A stretch of DNA of 64,000 bases from Snodgrassella alvi (GCF_002777855.1 NZ_MEIK01000040.1:1-64000); one strand, 5' to 3'; counted from the first letter of the stretch, positions 47,044 through 56,820 are shown. The notes: generated by a model from the letters alone, not told the origin. Made by a program: numbers and translations.

Positions 47044-48007
47044 CCATACCATGCCGTCGCCCCGTTCTGGTGCACGTTTTCTCGGCGTGCTCGGGATATT
47101 GTTGATAATTGCCAGCATTTTGTTTATGACCTATGGTGTAAAAGGGAGCTGGGATTTTGTTTTACAACTGCGTGGCAAGAAATTGCTGATGCTGCTGACT
47201 GTATCTTATGCAGTCGGCGTTTCTACATTACTTTTCCAGACACTTACCCATAACCCCATTCTGACGCCGGGTCTGCTGGGGTATGATTCACTTTACCTGC
47301 TCCTACAGACACTGACACTCTTTATCTTTGGTGCAGTGGGATACGCCAGCATTGGTGCTTTCACTAAATTTACCATTGAAGCACCATTGATGATGGCTGC
47401 TTCCTTACTACTGTTTCGTACGCTAACTCGAAACAGCAATGGTGATCTGGCTCGGCTGATACTTACCGGCACAATATTCGGCGTGATGTTTCGCAGTTTC
47501 AACAGTCTGCTGCAACGATTGATAGACCCTACCCTATTTACCGTCGCTCAGACCAGCTATTTTGCCCAGTTTACTTCAGTAAATGTCAGTATGCTGATGA
47601 TTGGCATCACAGTGATGCTAATCAGTACCATCTGGATCTGGCGCATGCGCTATCAGTTGGATGTCATGATGCTAGGACGCAACGCCTCTATTGCCCTTGG
47701 GATCAATTATCCGCGCCTAAGCCGCAACATTCTGTTGTGGATTGCGCTGCTGGTTTCCGTTTCCACAGCACTCGTGGGACCTGTGAGCTTTTTTGGGCTA
47801 CTGATTTGTGCACTGGTCAATGCCTGTACTCCCAGCATGACACACAGGCTGCGGATTCCGGCTGCGTTTCTGATGGCGGCGCTGATACTGGTCTGCGGGC
47901 AGCTGATATTCGAACACGTACTAGGCATGCAGGGCGTATTGAGTGTGGTTATAGAATTCTGCGGCGGTCTGGTGTTTCTATGGTTGGCATTAAAACGCCA
48001 ATCCTGA
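47033..48007 (+). CDS. siderophore ABC transporter permease 2 (FecCD family)
   Basis: 324 residues, about nine helices, with TLTHNPILTPGLLGYDSLYLLLQ, a MLGRNASIALGINYPR segment and VGPVSFFGLLICALVNACT as the coupling region. Forms the membrane channel with permease 1. The start codon lies inside the end of permease 1. Confidence 0.92.
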   Translation: MQPDHTMPSPRSGARFLGVLGILLIIASILFMTYGVKGSWDFVLQLRGKKLLMLLTVSYAVGVSTLLFQTLTHNPILTPGLLGYDSLYLLLQTLTLFIFGAVGYASIGAFTKFTIEAPLMMAASLLLFRTLTRNSNGDLARLILTGTIFGVMFRSFNSLLQRLIDPTLFTVAQTSYFAQFTSVNVSMLMIGITVMLISTIWIWRMRYQLDVMMLGRNASIALGINYPRLSRNILLWIALLVSVSTALVGPVSFFGLLICALVNACTPSMTHRLRIPAAFLMAALILVCGQLIFEHVLGMQGVLSVVIEFCGGLVFLWLALKRQS

Positions 48008-48057
48008 ACTTGCCACCTCAACAGCGTATTGCTTTACTGACTTAACCGGACAGCAAG

Positions 48058-48816
48058 ATGATTTCCATAAAAAATGTTAACTATTGTATCAACGGCGCTA
48101 CCATCCTGCGTGATATTAATCTTGATATACCGGATAAAAGCATCACCGCATTAATTGGACCCAACGGTGCCGGTAAGTCTACTTTGTTTTCCCTGATAGC
48201 ACGCTTGCAACCTTTACAGCAAGGCAGCATCCACATCGATGAGCTAGATGTAAGCAGTAGCAAATCCAATGCTATTGCGCAAAAGCTGGCAATATTGTCG
48301 CAAGAGAACAACATTCAAAGCCGAATTACCGTACGCGATTTACTGCTATTTGGCCGCTATCCGCACAATCAGGGGCGTATAACCAACACAGACCAGCAGA
48401 TTGTCGATCAGGCATTACAACGCTTTGAGCTGCAAGAATTGCAACAGCGTTATCTCAGTGCATTGTCCGGCGGCCAGCGTCAGCGGGCATTGGTGGCAAT
48501 GACCTTCTGCCAGCAAACCAAACATGTTATTCTAGATGAACCGCTCAACAATTTGGATATGTATCATGCTCGCGAACTGATGCGGCTGCTACGTGAGCTC
48601 ACCAGCGAACAGGGATTATCTACTGTCATGGTGGTGCATGATATTAATATGGCCGCCGCCTATGCTGACCATATTGTCGCTTTGAAAGAAGGACAGATTG
48701 TTATGCAGGGTTCACCGGATAAAATAATTACCGCCGATAATATTCAAACCATATTTAATCTGGATACCGAAGTTTTAAGCCACAAAGGCAAACCTCTCGT
48801 CATCCATCATCTGTAG
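48058..48816 (+). CDS. siderophore ABC transporter ATP-binding protein
   Basis: 252 residues: Walker A GPNGAGKST (about 34-42), Q-loop LSQENNIQSRITVRDLLLFGRYPHNQG, signature LSGGQRQRALVAM (about 138), Walker B HVILDEP (about 160) and switch His VMVVHDINMAAAYADHI. Energises the two permeases. The sequence places it with FecE/FhuC-type iron ATPases. Followed after 11 bases by a small membrane protein. Confidence 0.94.
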   Translation: MISIKNVNYCINGATILRDINLDIPDKSITALIGPNGAGKSTLFSLIARLQPLQQGSIHIDELDVSSSKSNAIAQKLAILSQENNIQSRITVRDLLLFGRYPHNQGRITNTDQQIVDQALQRFELQELQQRYLSALSGGQRQRALVAMTFCQQTKHVILDEPLNNLDMYHARELMRLLRELTSEQGLSTVMVVHDINMAAAYADHIVALKEGQIVMQGSPDKIITADNIQTIFNLDTEVLSHKGKPLVIHHL

Positions 48817-48827
48817 CAGGTCTAATT

Positions 48828-49067
48828 ATGCAAAACACCAAAACACCTCAGTCTCGCAAACAAACTTCTCTAATTATTGGCATGGTAGTCTTGTTTGTCA
48901 TACTGGCTTCATGGTTTATCTGGCTGTTTATGGGAGACGATGCAGCGGTACGCATGTCCATGGCGCGTATTATGCTGATTTTTCTGGGTTTGGTGTGCAC
49001 ATTCCTATTTGGCGTATCTATCATGATTGGCGTAAAAATCCTACGACAACAACACAGCAGGCACTGA
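48828..49067 (+). CDS. small two-helix membrane protein at the end of the siderophore operon
   Basis: 79 residues with two hydrophobic helices (SLIIGMVVLFVILASWFIWLFM and IMLIFLGLVCTFLFGVSIMIG) and a basic tail. It begins 11 bases after the ATPase stop, so it is probably co-transcribed. Neisserial fet operons also end in a small protein (FetF), but I cannot show homology. Function unknown. Confidence 0.65.
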   Translation: MQNTKTPQSRKQTSLIIGMVVLFVILASWFIWLFMGDDAAVRMSMARIMLIFLGLVCTFLFGVSIMIGVKILRQQHSRH

Positions 49068-49346
49068 AAATTGCCTGCAATACCTTAGCAGCTGCCCTCT
49101 TTTACAAAAGATGCGCAGCCTCAGCTCTGATTTTGTCTTTGCTTCTGGCCGTTCACACTGTATATTGCCGTCTAACTCAGCCTGTTTAATTTTTATAAAA
49201 TCAAATTTTACAACTGTTAAACAGCAGCTATTTTTCTTTATCCTCCGCCCAGACCGCAATACAGCCATAAAATCCCTGCAAACAAGCTTAATAGACAGAT
49301 TTGCTATAATACGCATATCTAATTATATTCCGGCAGTATCTGTGCC

Positions 49347-52300
49347 ATGTCTGTATACGAACTAAACCAAATCCTGAGCAAAGACCGCCACTTCCTACAA
49401 CGTGCTAGTAAAAACCCTGCCCGATTCGGCGGAGAAGAAAAAGTTAACCACCGTTATCAGCGTTCACACCAGATGTACCTACAACGACAGGCACATCTGC
49501 CTGTTCCGGAATACGATAACACCCTGCCGGTACATGAAAGACGAGTAGAAATCAAACAAGCCATCAGCCAACATCAGGTGGTCATCGTCTGCGGCGAAAC
49601 CGGCTCTGGTAAAACCACCCAGCTGCCGAAAATCTGCCTCGAGCTTGGCCGTGGCGTAGCCGGTCTCATCGGCCATACTCAGCCACGGCGGCTTGCTGCA
49701 CGCTCCGTTGCCGAAAGAATCGCTGAGGAACTGCACAGCCAGATTGGCCACAGTGTCGGCTATAAAGTGCGCTTTAACGACAAAACCGCTCCCGAAAGCT
49801 ACATTAAACTGATGACAGACGGTATTCTGCTCGCTGAAAGCCAGACCGACCGTTTCCTCAGTGCTTACGATACAATTATCATCGACGAAGCACATGAACG
49901 TAGTCTCAATATTGATTTTCTGCTGGGCTACTTAAAACAGCTATTGCCTCGTCGTCCCGACCTAAAAGTAATCATCACATCCGCCACCATCGATGCCGAG
50001 CGCTTCAGCCAGCACTTTACCATTCACGGCAAGCCAGCACCGGTGATCGAAGTATCCGGCCGCACCTATCCGGTTGAAATCCGTTATCGCCCATTGCACA
50101 GCACTGATGCCGATGAAGCCGAAATGGAAATCAACGACGCCATCGTCGATGCAGCAGACGAACTGGCACGCGAAGGTCAGGGTGATATCTTGATATTTCT
50201 GCCCGGCGAACGCGAAATCCGCGAAGCTGCGCATGCATTACAACAATCACCACTGCGCCGCAATGATGAAATACTTCCCTTGTTTGCCCGCCTGTCTGCG
50301 GCCGAGCAACACAAAATTTTCCATCCCAGCAGCCGTCAGCGCCGCATCGTATTGGCTACCAACGTAGCCGAAACTTCTCTTACTGTGCCCGGCATCCGCT
50401 ATGTTATTGATACCGGTCTGGCACGAATAAAACGCTACTCTGCCCGTGCCAAAGTAGAACAACTACATATCGAACCCATCAGCCAAGCTGCTGCACGCCA
50501 GCGTGCCGGCCGCTGCGGCCGCGTTGCGGCCGGTATCTGTATCAGACTGTACAGCGAAGAGGACTACAACCAGCGCCCCGCCTTTACCGATCCGGAAATT
50601 ATCCGCAGCAATCTCGCCGCAGTTATTCTCCGTATGATTAGCCTTAAACTGGGTAATGTAAATGATTTTCCCTTTTTACAGGCACCGGACCAACGATATA
50701 TCAATGATGGCTATCAGGTACTGCTCGAACTGGGCGCAGTAGATGAACACTATCGCTTAAGCAAATTAGGCGAACAGATGGCGCGTCTACCCATAGATCC
50801 GCGCATCAGCCGTATGCTGCTGGCCGCAAAACGTCTGCAATGTGTTGCCGAAATGCTGATTATAGTGGCCGCACTATCTATTCAGGATCCGCGCGAACGG
50901 CCGCTGGAAGCGCGTGATGCCGCCGCTAAAGCGCATGAACGCTTCACAGACAAACAATCCGACTTCCTTGCCTATCTAAATATCTGGGATTCCTATCAGC
51001 GCGAGCGTGACAAAGGTTTGTCCAACCGGCAGATGGTGCAATGGTGTCACCAATATTTCCTTTCGCATCTACGTATGCGCGAATGGCGCGAACTGCACCA
51101 TCAGCTGGCTCAAATTGCCATCGATATGGGACTAACAGATAAAGCCACTGCCTACCGTCAGATACCTGAGCAAAATTCTACTCAGCCTGCCCACAACCAA
51201 ACCAGTGACCAGGATTTAGCTGCCAAACTCAGGCAGCAGCAAATTGTCCGTCGCCAGCAGTGCCAGATTCGACAAAAAGCAAAAGAAGCCAGTTATGAGC
51301 AAATTCACCGGGCCTTGCTCACCGGCTTAATAGCTAATGTCGGCCTGAAAAGTCCCGAAGGACACAATTATACCGGTGCACGCGGCATTCATTTCCATCT
51401 GTTTCCGGCTTCTGCTTTATTTAAAAGCAAGCCCAAATGGGTTATTGCTGCCGAATTAACCGAAACCACTCGTCTTTATGCACGCGATGTCGCCAAAATT
51501 GAACCGGAATGGATTGAAACCGAAGTCCCGCATCTGCTGCGCCATCATTATTTCGAACCACACTGGGAACAGAAACGAGGCGAAGTCGTCGCCAGCGAAC
51601 GCATTACTCTTTACGGTCTAACCGTCCTGCCGCGCCGACCGATATCCTATGGACGCATTAACCCTGCAGAAGCACGCGAAATCTTTATCCGCGGCGCGCT
51701 GGTGGCGCAAGAATGCGACCTCAAAGCCGACTTCTTCCTCCACAACAGGCAACTGATTGAAGAAGTCACCGAGTTGGAACACAAATCAAGGCGACAGGAT
51801 GTACTGGTAGACGCAGAAGCGCTGTTTAGTTTTTACGACCAGCGCCTGCCTGCTACTGTCGAACAACAAGGGCGGCAATTGCCTTTGGCTGACATCCGTA
51901 CATTTGAACACTGGCGCAAACAAGCAGAAGTCGAAAACTCACACCTGCTGTATCTAGGCCGTGACGACCTCATGCAGCATGCTGCCAGTAATATTACCGA
52001 AAGCCAGTTTCCAGAATATCTCAATACCAAAGACGGCCGCTGTGCTCTAAGCTACCGCTTCGAACCACATCATCCATTCGACGGCGTCACCGTATCCGTA
52101 CCGCTGCCCCTTCTCAACCGCATCAGTGCGGCACGGTTGGAATGGTTAGTACCAGGCATGATTCGGGAAAAATTGCAATTACTCATTAAAGCCCTGCCCA
52201 AACAAATTCGCCGCATTTGCGTACCGGTGCCGGACTTCATTACCGCTTTTCTCTACAGCGAACCCGATACCAATGCCCCACTGTTGCCACAGCTGGCACA

Positions 52301-53369
52301 TGCCATCGCTCGTCACGCCGGCGATATGCGCCTGCTCAACCAAATCGATATCGAACACTGGCGTAGCCAACAGCTACCCGCCCATTGCTATTTCAACATT
52401 CAGGTAATAGACGACAGCGGCACAGAACTGGCCAGCGGCCGTGACCTGAATGCATTACAGCAACAGCTTGGGCAGGCTGCTGCGGTCACTTTCCGCGATA
52501 ACAGCAACGAATTCGAACGCGACAACATTACCAGCTGGGACATCGGCAAACTACCGGAAAGCATCAGATTTGCACGCGCTCAGCAGCAACTCACCGGCTA
52601 TCTCGGTTTACAGCAGCAAAAAGACGGCAGCATCTCCCTGCGTCTGTTTGATACCGCTGCTGCCGCCCAACAGGCTCATCACAACGGCATACTTGCACTG
52701 ATGAGCCTGCAATTAAAAGAACAAGTAAAGGACCTCAACAAAGGCTTGCCCGACTTTACTCAGATGGCTATGCTGCTCAAACACCTTGGTGCTGATACCC
52801 TGCGTGCAGACCTGACCCATGCCGTACTGGATCGCGCTTTGATTGGCGAAAATGAGCTGCCACGAGATGAAAAAGCCTTTAAAGAACAGTTGATACGAGC
52901 GCGCAGCCGCCTACCGGCCGTAAAAGAGGCACTTAATCAGTATGCGCTGCAAACAGCATTAGCCTATGGCGAAGTCAGTAGCCATCTGGGTAGACATCCT
53001 CTATCCTCACTGCTGCGTCAGCATCTGGACAGCCTGATTTATCCTGGTTTTGCCAGTGCCACACCATGGAAACAATGGCCACGATTGCCCATCTATCTGC
53101 AAGCCATGCTTAGACGTATGGATAAATATGGTAGTAACCCTGCCCGCGACAGCGCACGTGAGGCTGATATTCAGGCACTCACAGATATATGGCAGGAAAA
53201 GATTCGCCAGTATCAGCAACAAAATCAGCCAATCCCTTTAGCCATTGCTGATTTTCGTTGGATGCTGGAAGAACTGCGTGTTTCTCTCTTTGCACAGGAA
53301 CTCAAAACCCCCTATCCAGTTTCAGCCAAACGGCTAAGCAAAGAATGGGAAAAACTTACAGCACTATAG
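49347..53369 (+). CDS. hrpA: ATP-dependent RNA helicase HrpA
   Basis: 1340 residues, the length expected of HrpA. DEAH-box motifs: Walker A GETGSGKTTQLPK (about 83), TQPRRLAARSVA (Ia), DEAHERS (about 180), SATIDAERF (about 211), and QRAGRCGRV (motif VI, about 385). A helicase-associated domain follows, then an OB-like region and the HrpA-specific DUF3418 C-terminal part. It unwinds or remodels RNA and in E. coli helps rescue stalled ribosomes and process mRNA. Gene stands alone after the siderophore operon. Confidence 0.96.
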   Translation: MSVYELNQILSKDRHFLQRASKNPARFGGEEKVNHRYQRSHQMYLQRQAHLPVPEYDNTLPVHERRVEIKQAISQHQVVIVCGETGSGKTTQLPKICLELGRGVAGLIGHTQPRRLAARSVAERIAEELHSQIGHSVGYKVRFNDKTAPESYIKLMTDGILLAESQTDRFLSAYDTIIIDEAHERSLNIDFLLGYLKQLLPRRPDLKVIITSATIDAERFSQHFTIHGKPAPVIEVSGRTYPVEIRYRPLHSTDADEAEMEINDAIVDAADELAREGQGDILIFLPGEREIREAAHALQQSPLRRNDEILPLFARLSAAEQHKIFHPSSRQRRIVLATNVAETSLTVPGIRYVIDTGLARIKRYSARAKVEQLHIEPISQAAARQRAGRCGRVAAGICIRLYSEEDYNQRPAFTDPEIIRSNLAAVILRMISLKLGNVNDFPFLQAPDQRYINDGYQVLLELGAVDEHYRLSKLGEQMARLPIDPRISRMLLAAKRLQCVAEMLIIVAALSIQDPRERPLEARDAAAKAHERFTDKQSDFLAYLNIWDSYQRERDKGLSNRQMVQWCHQYFLSHLRMREWRELHHQLAQIAIDMGLTDKATAYRQIPEQNSTQPAHNQTSDQDLAAKLRQQQIVRRQQCQIRQKAKEASYEQIHRALLTGLIANVGLKSPEGHNYTGARGIHFHLFPASALFKSKPKWVIAAELTETTRLYARDVAKIEPEWIETEVPHLLRHHYFEPHWEQKRGEVVASERITLYGLTVLPRRPISYGRINPAEAREIFIRGALVAQECDLKADFFLHNRQLIEEVTELEHKSRRQDVLVDAEALFSFYDQRLPATVEQQGRQLPLADIRTFEHWRKQAEVENSHLLYLGRDDLMQHAASNITESQFPEYLNTKDGRCALSYRFEPHHPFDGVTVSVPLPLLNRISAARLEWLVPGMIREKLQLLIKALPKQIRRICVPVPDFITAFLYSEPDTNAPLLPQLAHAIARHAGDMRLLNQIDIEHWRSQQLPAHCYFNIQVIDDSGTELASGRDLNALQQQLGQAAAVTFRDNSNEFERDNITSWDIGKLPESIRFARAQQQLTGYLGLQQQKDGSISLRLFDTAAAAQQAHHNGILALMSLQLKEQVKDLNKGLPDFTQMAMLLKHLGADTLRADLTHAVLDRALIGENELPRDEKAFKEQLIRARSRLPAVKEALNQYALQTALAYGEVSSHLGRHPLSSLLRQHLDSLIYPGFASATPWKQWPRLPIYLQAMLRRMDKYGSNPARDSAREADIQALTDIWQEKIRQYQQQNQPIPLAIADFRWMLEELRVSLFAQELKTPYPVSAKRLSKEWEKLTAL

Positions 53370-53439
53370 CAGTACTCAGACACGGCAGCCCTGCTCTGGG
53401 CAAAGGCTGCCGCAAAACCAGAATCATGTAGCTATGGTC

Positions 53440-53895
53440 TCATTTCTCTGTTAGCTCCTGAAAATCCTTATCCACATGGTCAGACAATCGGAAGCGTACC
53501 TCTGCTGGCGGCAACGTTATACCGAGCTTTTGTGCCAGTACCAAACCATCAACATATTTATTCTCCTTCGCCGGAATGTCCAGCACCTTCAGGAAAGCCA
53601 TTAACTGCTCCCGCGACTGAAAACAAACTGCACACCAATATTCACTATCCGTCACTCGCTGACGCAACTGCTGCGGCATCTTGCCAACACGTTCAAATTC
53701 CTGCCGTAAATTTTCAAGCTGCCTCAGTGCCTCTTTGTCAGCACGCTGGCCGGCTTGAAAGTTACGTGGTGGAAAAGTCGCCGTTTTATTTATATTTTCT
53801 CTGCCATCATCACCAGACAGCACAGATTGTTCTGCCTTGCCTGCATTCTTAATTTTTTCCAAAAGTACACTCCCATCGAAAAATCTCCAGCTCAC
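53440..53895 (-). CDS. hypothetical protein overlapping a PAPS-reductase-like gene
   Basis: 151 residues, charged, with a C-x2-C pair (EYWCAVCFQSREQ, about 86-89) that may bind metal and a final KYVDGLVLAQKLGI segment. The ATG lies 47 bases inside the end of the upstream gene, so expression is coupled to it. I recognise no family. The PAPS-reductase-like neighbour and tight overlap suggest a two-gene module, often seen in prophages and islands. Confidence 0.6.
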   Translation of the reverse strand: MSWRFFDGSVLLEKIKNAGKAEQSVLSGDDGRENINKTATFPPRNFQAGQRADKEALRQLENLRQEFERVGKMPQQLRQRVTDSEYWCAVCFQSREQLMAFLKVLDIPAKENKYVDGLVLAQKLGITLPPAEVRFRLSDHVDKDFQELTEK

Positions 53896-54550
53896 ATAAT
53901 GGAAAAAATTCTAGAATTTTCTGATAATCTCGCGGATAGAATTTTTTTATTGGTAGCAGAAAGCGCAAATCTAAACTATCAAAAGAACAGCCGAAAATCT
54001 GATAATCGCTGCCTAGTCTTACATGATTGCGCTTGAAGCAGTGCAGCAAATCCTGCTTTTTCCAATCCCAAACTGGATAATACTGACATTGACTTTTTAC
54101 TATCGACCCATGCCGCTGCATACTGAGCCGCTGCTTAGCTCTTTTTTCAACCCTGGTACCATTGGCAACTGGTGTATCCGGCGGTAAATCAAACATACCA
54201 CACATCATCAGCCGAATATCGGCATAACCAAAATCTGCCAAGCCGGCTGCATCGATTACAGCAGTATGCTTTGGCGGCTGAAATACATGTGCCCGCAACA
54301 TCTGATACAGCGCAGGATGTGGCAAACGGGTAATCTTAAATCCAAATTGCTGTTCATATAATTCCAGCTGTTCTTCTACAAATTCCAGCTCCGGCACCAG
54401 ATAAAGATAATACGGATAAACAGCTGCGAAACGCTTCCTGATAGCCAGATACGCCGCTATTGAATCTTTCCCTGCACTGAAAGCCAGAATACTTTGCCTG
54501 TGTTCACTGGCAACTTTTTCAAGCGTCATTTTTCCGGACAAAATAGGCAT
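53849..54550 (-). CDS. PAPS-reductase-like (adenine nucleotide alpha-hydrolase) protein
   Basis: 233 residues (a second ATG seven codons in, with GGA just upstream, is possible). The N-terminal PP-loop LAFSAGKDSIAAYLAI (about 22-37) is the diagnostic motif of the PAPS-reductase/ATP-pyrophosphatase fold. The remainder lacks the ECGLH motif of true assimilatory PAPS reductases, so it is more likely one of the phage- or island-borne family members than the CysH sulfate-assimilation enzyme. Function uncertain. Confidence 0.75.
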   Translation of the reverse strand: MPILSGKMTLEKVASEHRQSILAFSAGKDSIAAYLAIRKRFAAVYPYYLYLVPELEFVEEQLELYEQQFGFKITRLPHPALYQMLRAHVFQPPKHTAVIDAAGLADFGYADIRLMMCGMFDLPPDTPVANGTRVEKRAKQRLSMQRHGSIVKSQCQYYPVWDWKKQDLLHCFKRNHVRLGSDYQIFGCSFDSLDLRFLLPIKKFYPRDYQKILEFFPLCELEIFRWECTFGKN

Positions 54551-55247
54551 ATATTGACACTTTCAGCCTAGAAATCATTAATAATTTCAATCAGTATACC
54601 CACAATGAAAATAAATTGCCTAATTTGTCATATCCGCAGCCACTGCTTGACAAATTAACAAAATAGTTATCGATACTAAAAATTAACAACAAAATATCAA
54701 TATAAATGCATATCCAAATAGTTTATTCTTAATAAATATAATTTTCAGGCAGAAAAAAGCAATTCACAGCCTAGGCTGAAAACTCTCATATACTTGGCTA
54801 GCCAACTGCATAAAAGCAACACTCTTACCTTAAATCAAAACAGATTAAGAATCTTCCAATAGCATCCCATTTGCACCAAACATTTATCTTACGGGCTCAC
54901 AGCGAAATTAAGCTTATTCCATGCACCAGCCAACAAAACAAATTTATACTTTATTCCTAAAACATCAACTCTCACGTACCACTTATCATCACTACCCTAA
55001 GCTAAATTCATGTCTATATAAATTTATATAGATATCGGATATATAATTTATTTTGTTAAGATTAGAAAATTTTTGTAGACGAAAGATAGATATTTTGATA
55101 ATATCAAATCCAATATCTAAGCTATTTATTTCCCTGTCCCAGCGATTTTATTTATAAGCTTTTCTCCTACATTCAGGCTTATACATTTAAATGCTGGGTT
55201 CTTTTTTTATTTATAATTACAATAAACAGATAAAATTATTTGTCATC
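54551..55247. other. A+T-rich intergenic region with palindromes
   Basis: About 700 bases without a gene. It holds a 10-bp inverted repeat (TAATTTGTCA / TGACAAATTA, 54621-54657), a 12-bp palindrome CAGCCTAGGCTG (54767-54778) and a 20-bp perfect palindrome at 55013-55032. Confidence 0.5.
55013..55032. repeat. 20-bp perfect A+T palindrome
   Basis: TCTATATAAATTTATATAGA reads the same on both strands. It lies about 215 bases past the end of the toxin-antitoxin operon. Could be an operator or a chance product of A+T-rich DNA. Confidence 0.5.
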
Positions 55248-55673
55248 TCAAGATTTAGTATTGACAGGAAATAGACCCCTTATTACGCCAAGGAAAGCGG
55301 CAAAAATATTTAAAGTTGTTGCAGAAGTAATAGCAATCAGAACATTATCTGAAAACAAATCTTTATTAAAGAAAAACCGACACAATGCATAAAGAGTCAA
55401 TAAAATAGCCCAACCCCATAATGACTTTTTTACAACCTTATATGCCTTAAAACCGTACCGTTCTCTAAGATCTCTATCAGCTTTACTATTAGCTATTTCT
55501 TCATCATGTTTTTCTTGAACCAAACTTTTGGCATCGTTAGTGGGGTTTTTTTTAATTTCACTCTTAACACTATCCAATTTTTTTTCAGTTACATCTTCTA
55601 ATTTTTCTTTTATTTTAGTAATTTCACTATCAAAGTTATCAAAAGACTTTAATGAACTATTATTATCATTCAT
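55248..55673 (-). CDS. small membrane protein with coiled coil, possible Panacea-linked toxin
   Basis: 141 residues. The first 70 are charged and helical (coiled-coil-like KIKEKLEDVTEKKLDSVKSEIKK), followed by two membrane helices (WGWAILLTLYALCRFFF and VLIAITSATTLNIFAAFLGVI). It begins 32 bases after the Panacea-domain gene. Panacea antitoxins are known to pair with many toxin types, including membrane-disrupting ones. As the last gene after the antitoxin it is a candidate toxin. Inference from context. Confidence 0.6.
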   Translation of the reverse strand: MNDNNSSLKSFDNFDSEITKIKEKLEDVTEKKLDSVKSEIKKNPTNDAKSLVQEKHDEEIANSKADRDLRERYGFKAYKVVKKSLWGWAILLTLYALCRFFFNKDLFSDNVLIAITSATTLNIFAAFLGVIRGLFPVNTKS

Positions 55674-55705
55674 GCAAAACCCACTAAACTAAAATTTATA
55701 TTTTT

Positions 55706-56179
55706 TTATTTATATAATTTTTCATTTTCCATATCTTTTCTAGTAATAATACTTTCATTATCACCACCCCCTTCTGTCCACGCAGTACCTTCCTGATGAG
55801 TTAAATTAGATAACTGACTTGCAGTTTTGTTACCATAAACATTTAAGATTTCATTTAATAATGCATGTATTTTTTGGTCTTTAGGCAGATCAGAAATATA
55901 ATCTTCTATAATATTTCCTTGTAAATCCATTCTTATCAATTTATTAGTTACCGGGTAAGAACCATAGCCTTTTAAATTATGATATAGTGAGGGCAATACC
56001 GGTCCATAAGTCCATCTATAAAAAGACTCATCAATTAACTCTTCTTTTGTTATTTTTATATACCAAACTTGTGCTAAATAGATTAGCTTTTGTATCTTCA
56101 TAGGTGTCATGTCTGATATATGTTTATCTTTTGCCATATCTAATAAAGTATTTACTATAGCATTCACTGGATAAGCCAT
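55706..56179 (-). CDS. Panacea-domain (DUF4065/SocA-like) antitoxin
   Basis: 157 residues, whole length a Panacea domain: DMTPMKIQKLIYLAQVWYI near the start, then ESFYRWTYGPVLPSLYHNLKGYGS and a final LSNLTHQEGTAWTE. This domain, from the proteolysis-promoting adaptor SocA and phage proteins, was shown to be a promiscuous antitoxin (Kurata and co-workers, 2022). Genes either side encode small membrane proteins, either of which may be the toxin it holds in check. Confidence 0.82.
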   Translation of the reverse strand: MAYPVNAIVNTLLDMAKDKHISDMTPMKIQKLIYLAQVWYIKITKEELIDESFYRWTYGPVLPSLYHNLKGYGSYPVTNKLIRMDLQGNIIEDYISDLPKDQKIHALLNEILNVYGNKTASQLSNLTHQEGTAWTEGGGDNESIITRKDMENEKLYK

Positions 56180-56195
56180 GGTTTGTTCCTTTTAT

Positions 56196-56489
56196 TCAGT
56201 TAATTTTATCTAAAACTTGATGCCTTTTAGATAAAAAATACCGTAATAAACCCAAATTTATTACTGATATGGATAACAAGCTTCCACCAACATATATCCC
56301 ATACAACCAAGCTTCAGAACAACTTATATGGGAAAAAGTTTTAAGGGATCCCATAATATATATCAAACCGATAGAGAGTATTAATACAACAACTGCTGAA
56401 AACAATAACAGAAATCCTCGTAAACAACAATTTTCACATAAAAAATTTTTTTTATTTTCTGTTTCTGACATGATTAAAGTTATCTTCAT
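56196..56489 (-). CDS. small two-helix membrane protein upstream of the Panacea gene
   Basis: 97 residues (or 91 from the second Met). Two hydrophobic stretches (FLLLFSAVVVLILSIGLIYIMG and IYVGGSLLSISVINLGLL), with a CENCC cluster near the N-terminus. It precedes the antitoxin gene by 16 bases, so the three genes form one operon. Unknown family. Confidence 0.6.
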   Translation of the reverse strand: MKITLIMSETENKKNFLCENCCLRGFLLLFSAVVVLILSIGLIYIMGSLKTFSHISCSEAWLYGIYVGGSLLSISVINLGLLRYFLSKRHQVLDKIN

Positions 56490-56756
56490 TCAAAGCCGAA
56501 TGTAAATTATTAATATTTATAAAAAATATCGATTATGTTTTTCTAGTGGAAAAACATTTACCTTATAAAGATTCAATAATTTCTTATCCTTCTCATTATA
56601 GTATAGTTTTCACAAAATTTTAAATATTTTAAATTCATTTTAAATTAATATATGATTTATATAAATTTATTAAATAATTTATTTTTTTAATCATAAAATT
56701 ATAAGATTTCTAATTTTAACTTAAGTTTTGTTTTTTAATTAAAAATATGTTATAAA
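56490..56756. other. A+T-rich spacer upstream of the Panacea operon
   Basis: Leader of the leftward Panacea operon; no gene or repeat seen. Confidence 0.4.
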
Positions 56757-56792
56757 TAAAATAGGATTTCATAACGAATGAAACCCTATTCT
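56757..56792 (-). terminator. terminator of the autotransporter gene
   Basis: On the minus strand AATAGGGTTTCAT / ATGAAATCCTATT (one G-T pair), followed by TTATTT, about 30 bases after the stop. Confidence 0.75.
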
Positions 56793-56820
56793 CATTTGAT
56801 AATCACTGTTTGACTTGTAT

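Noticed and set aside
49041-49365. Short frames on both strands between the siderophore operon and hrpA
   Set aside because: They overlap each other and the hrpA start, lack ribosome sites and have no family features.
53849-54550. cysH (assimilatory PAPS reductase)
   Set aside because: PP-loop present, but the C-terminal catalytic Cys motif of CysH is absent and no sulfur-assimilation genes are adjacent.
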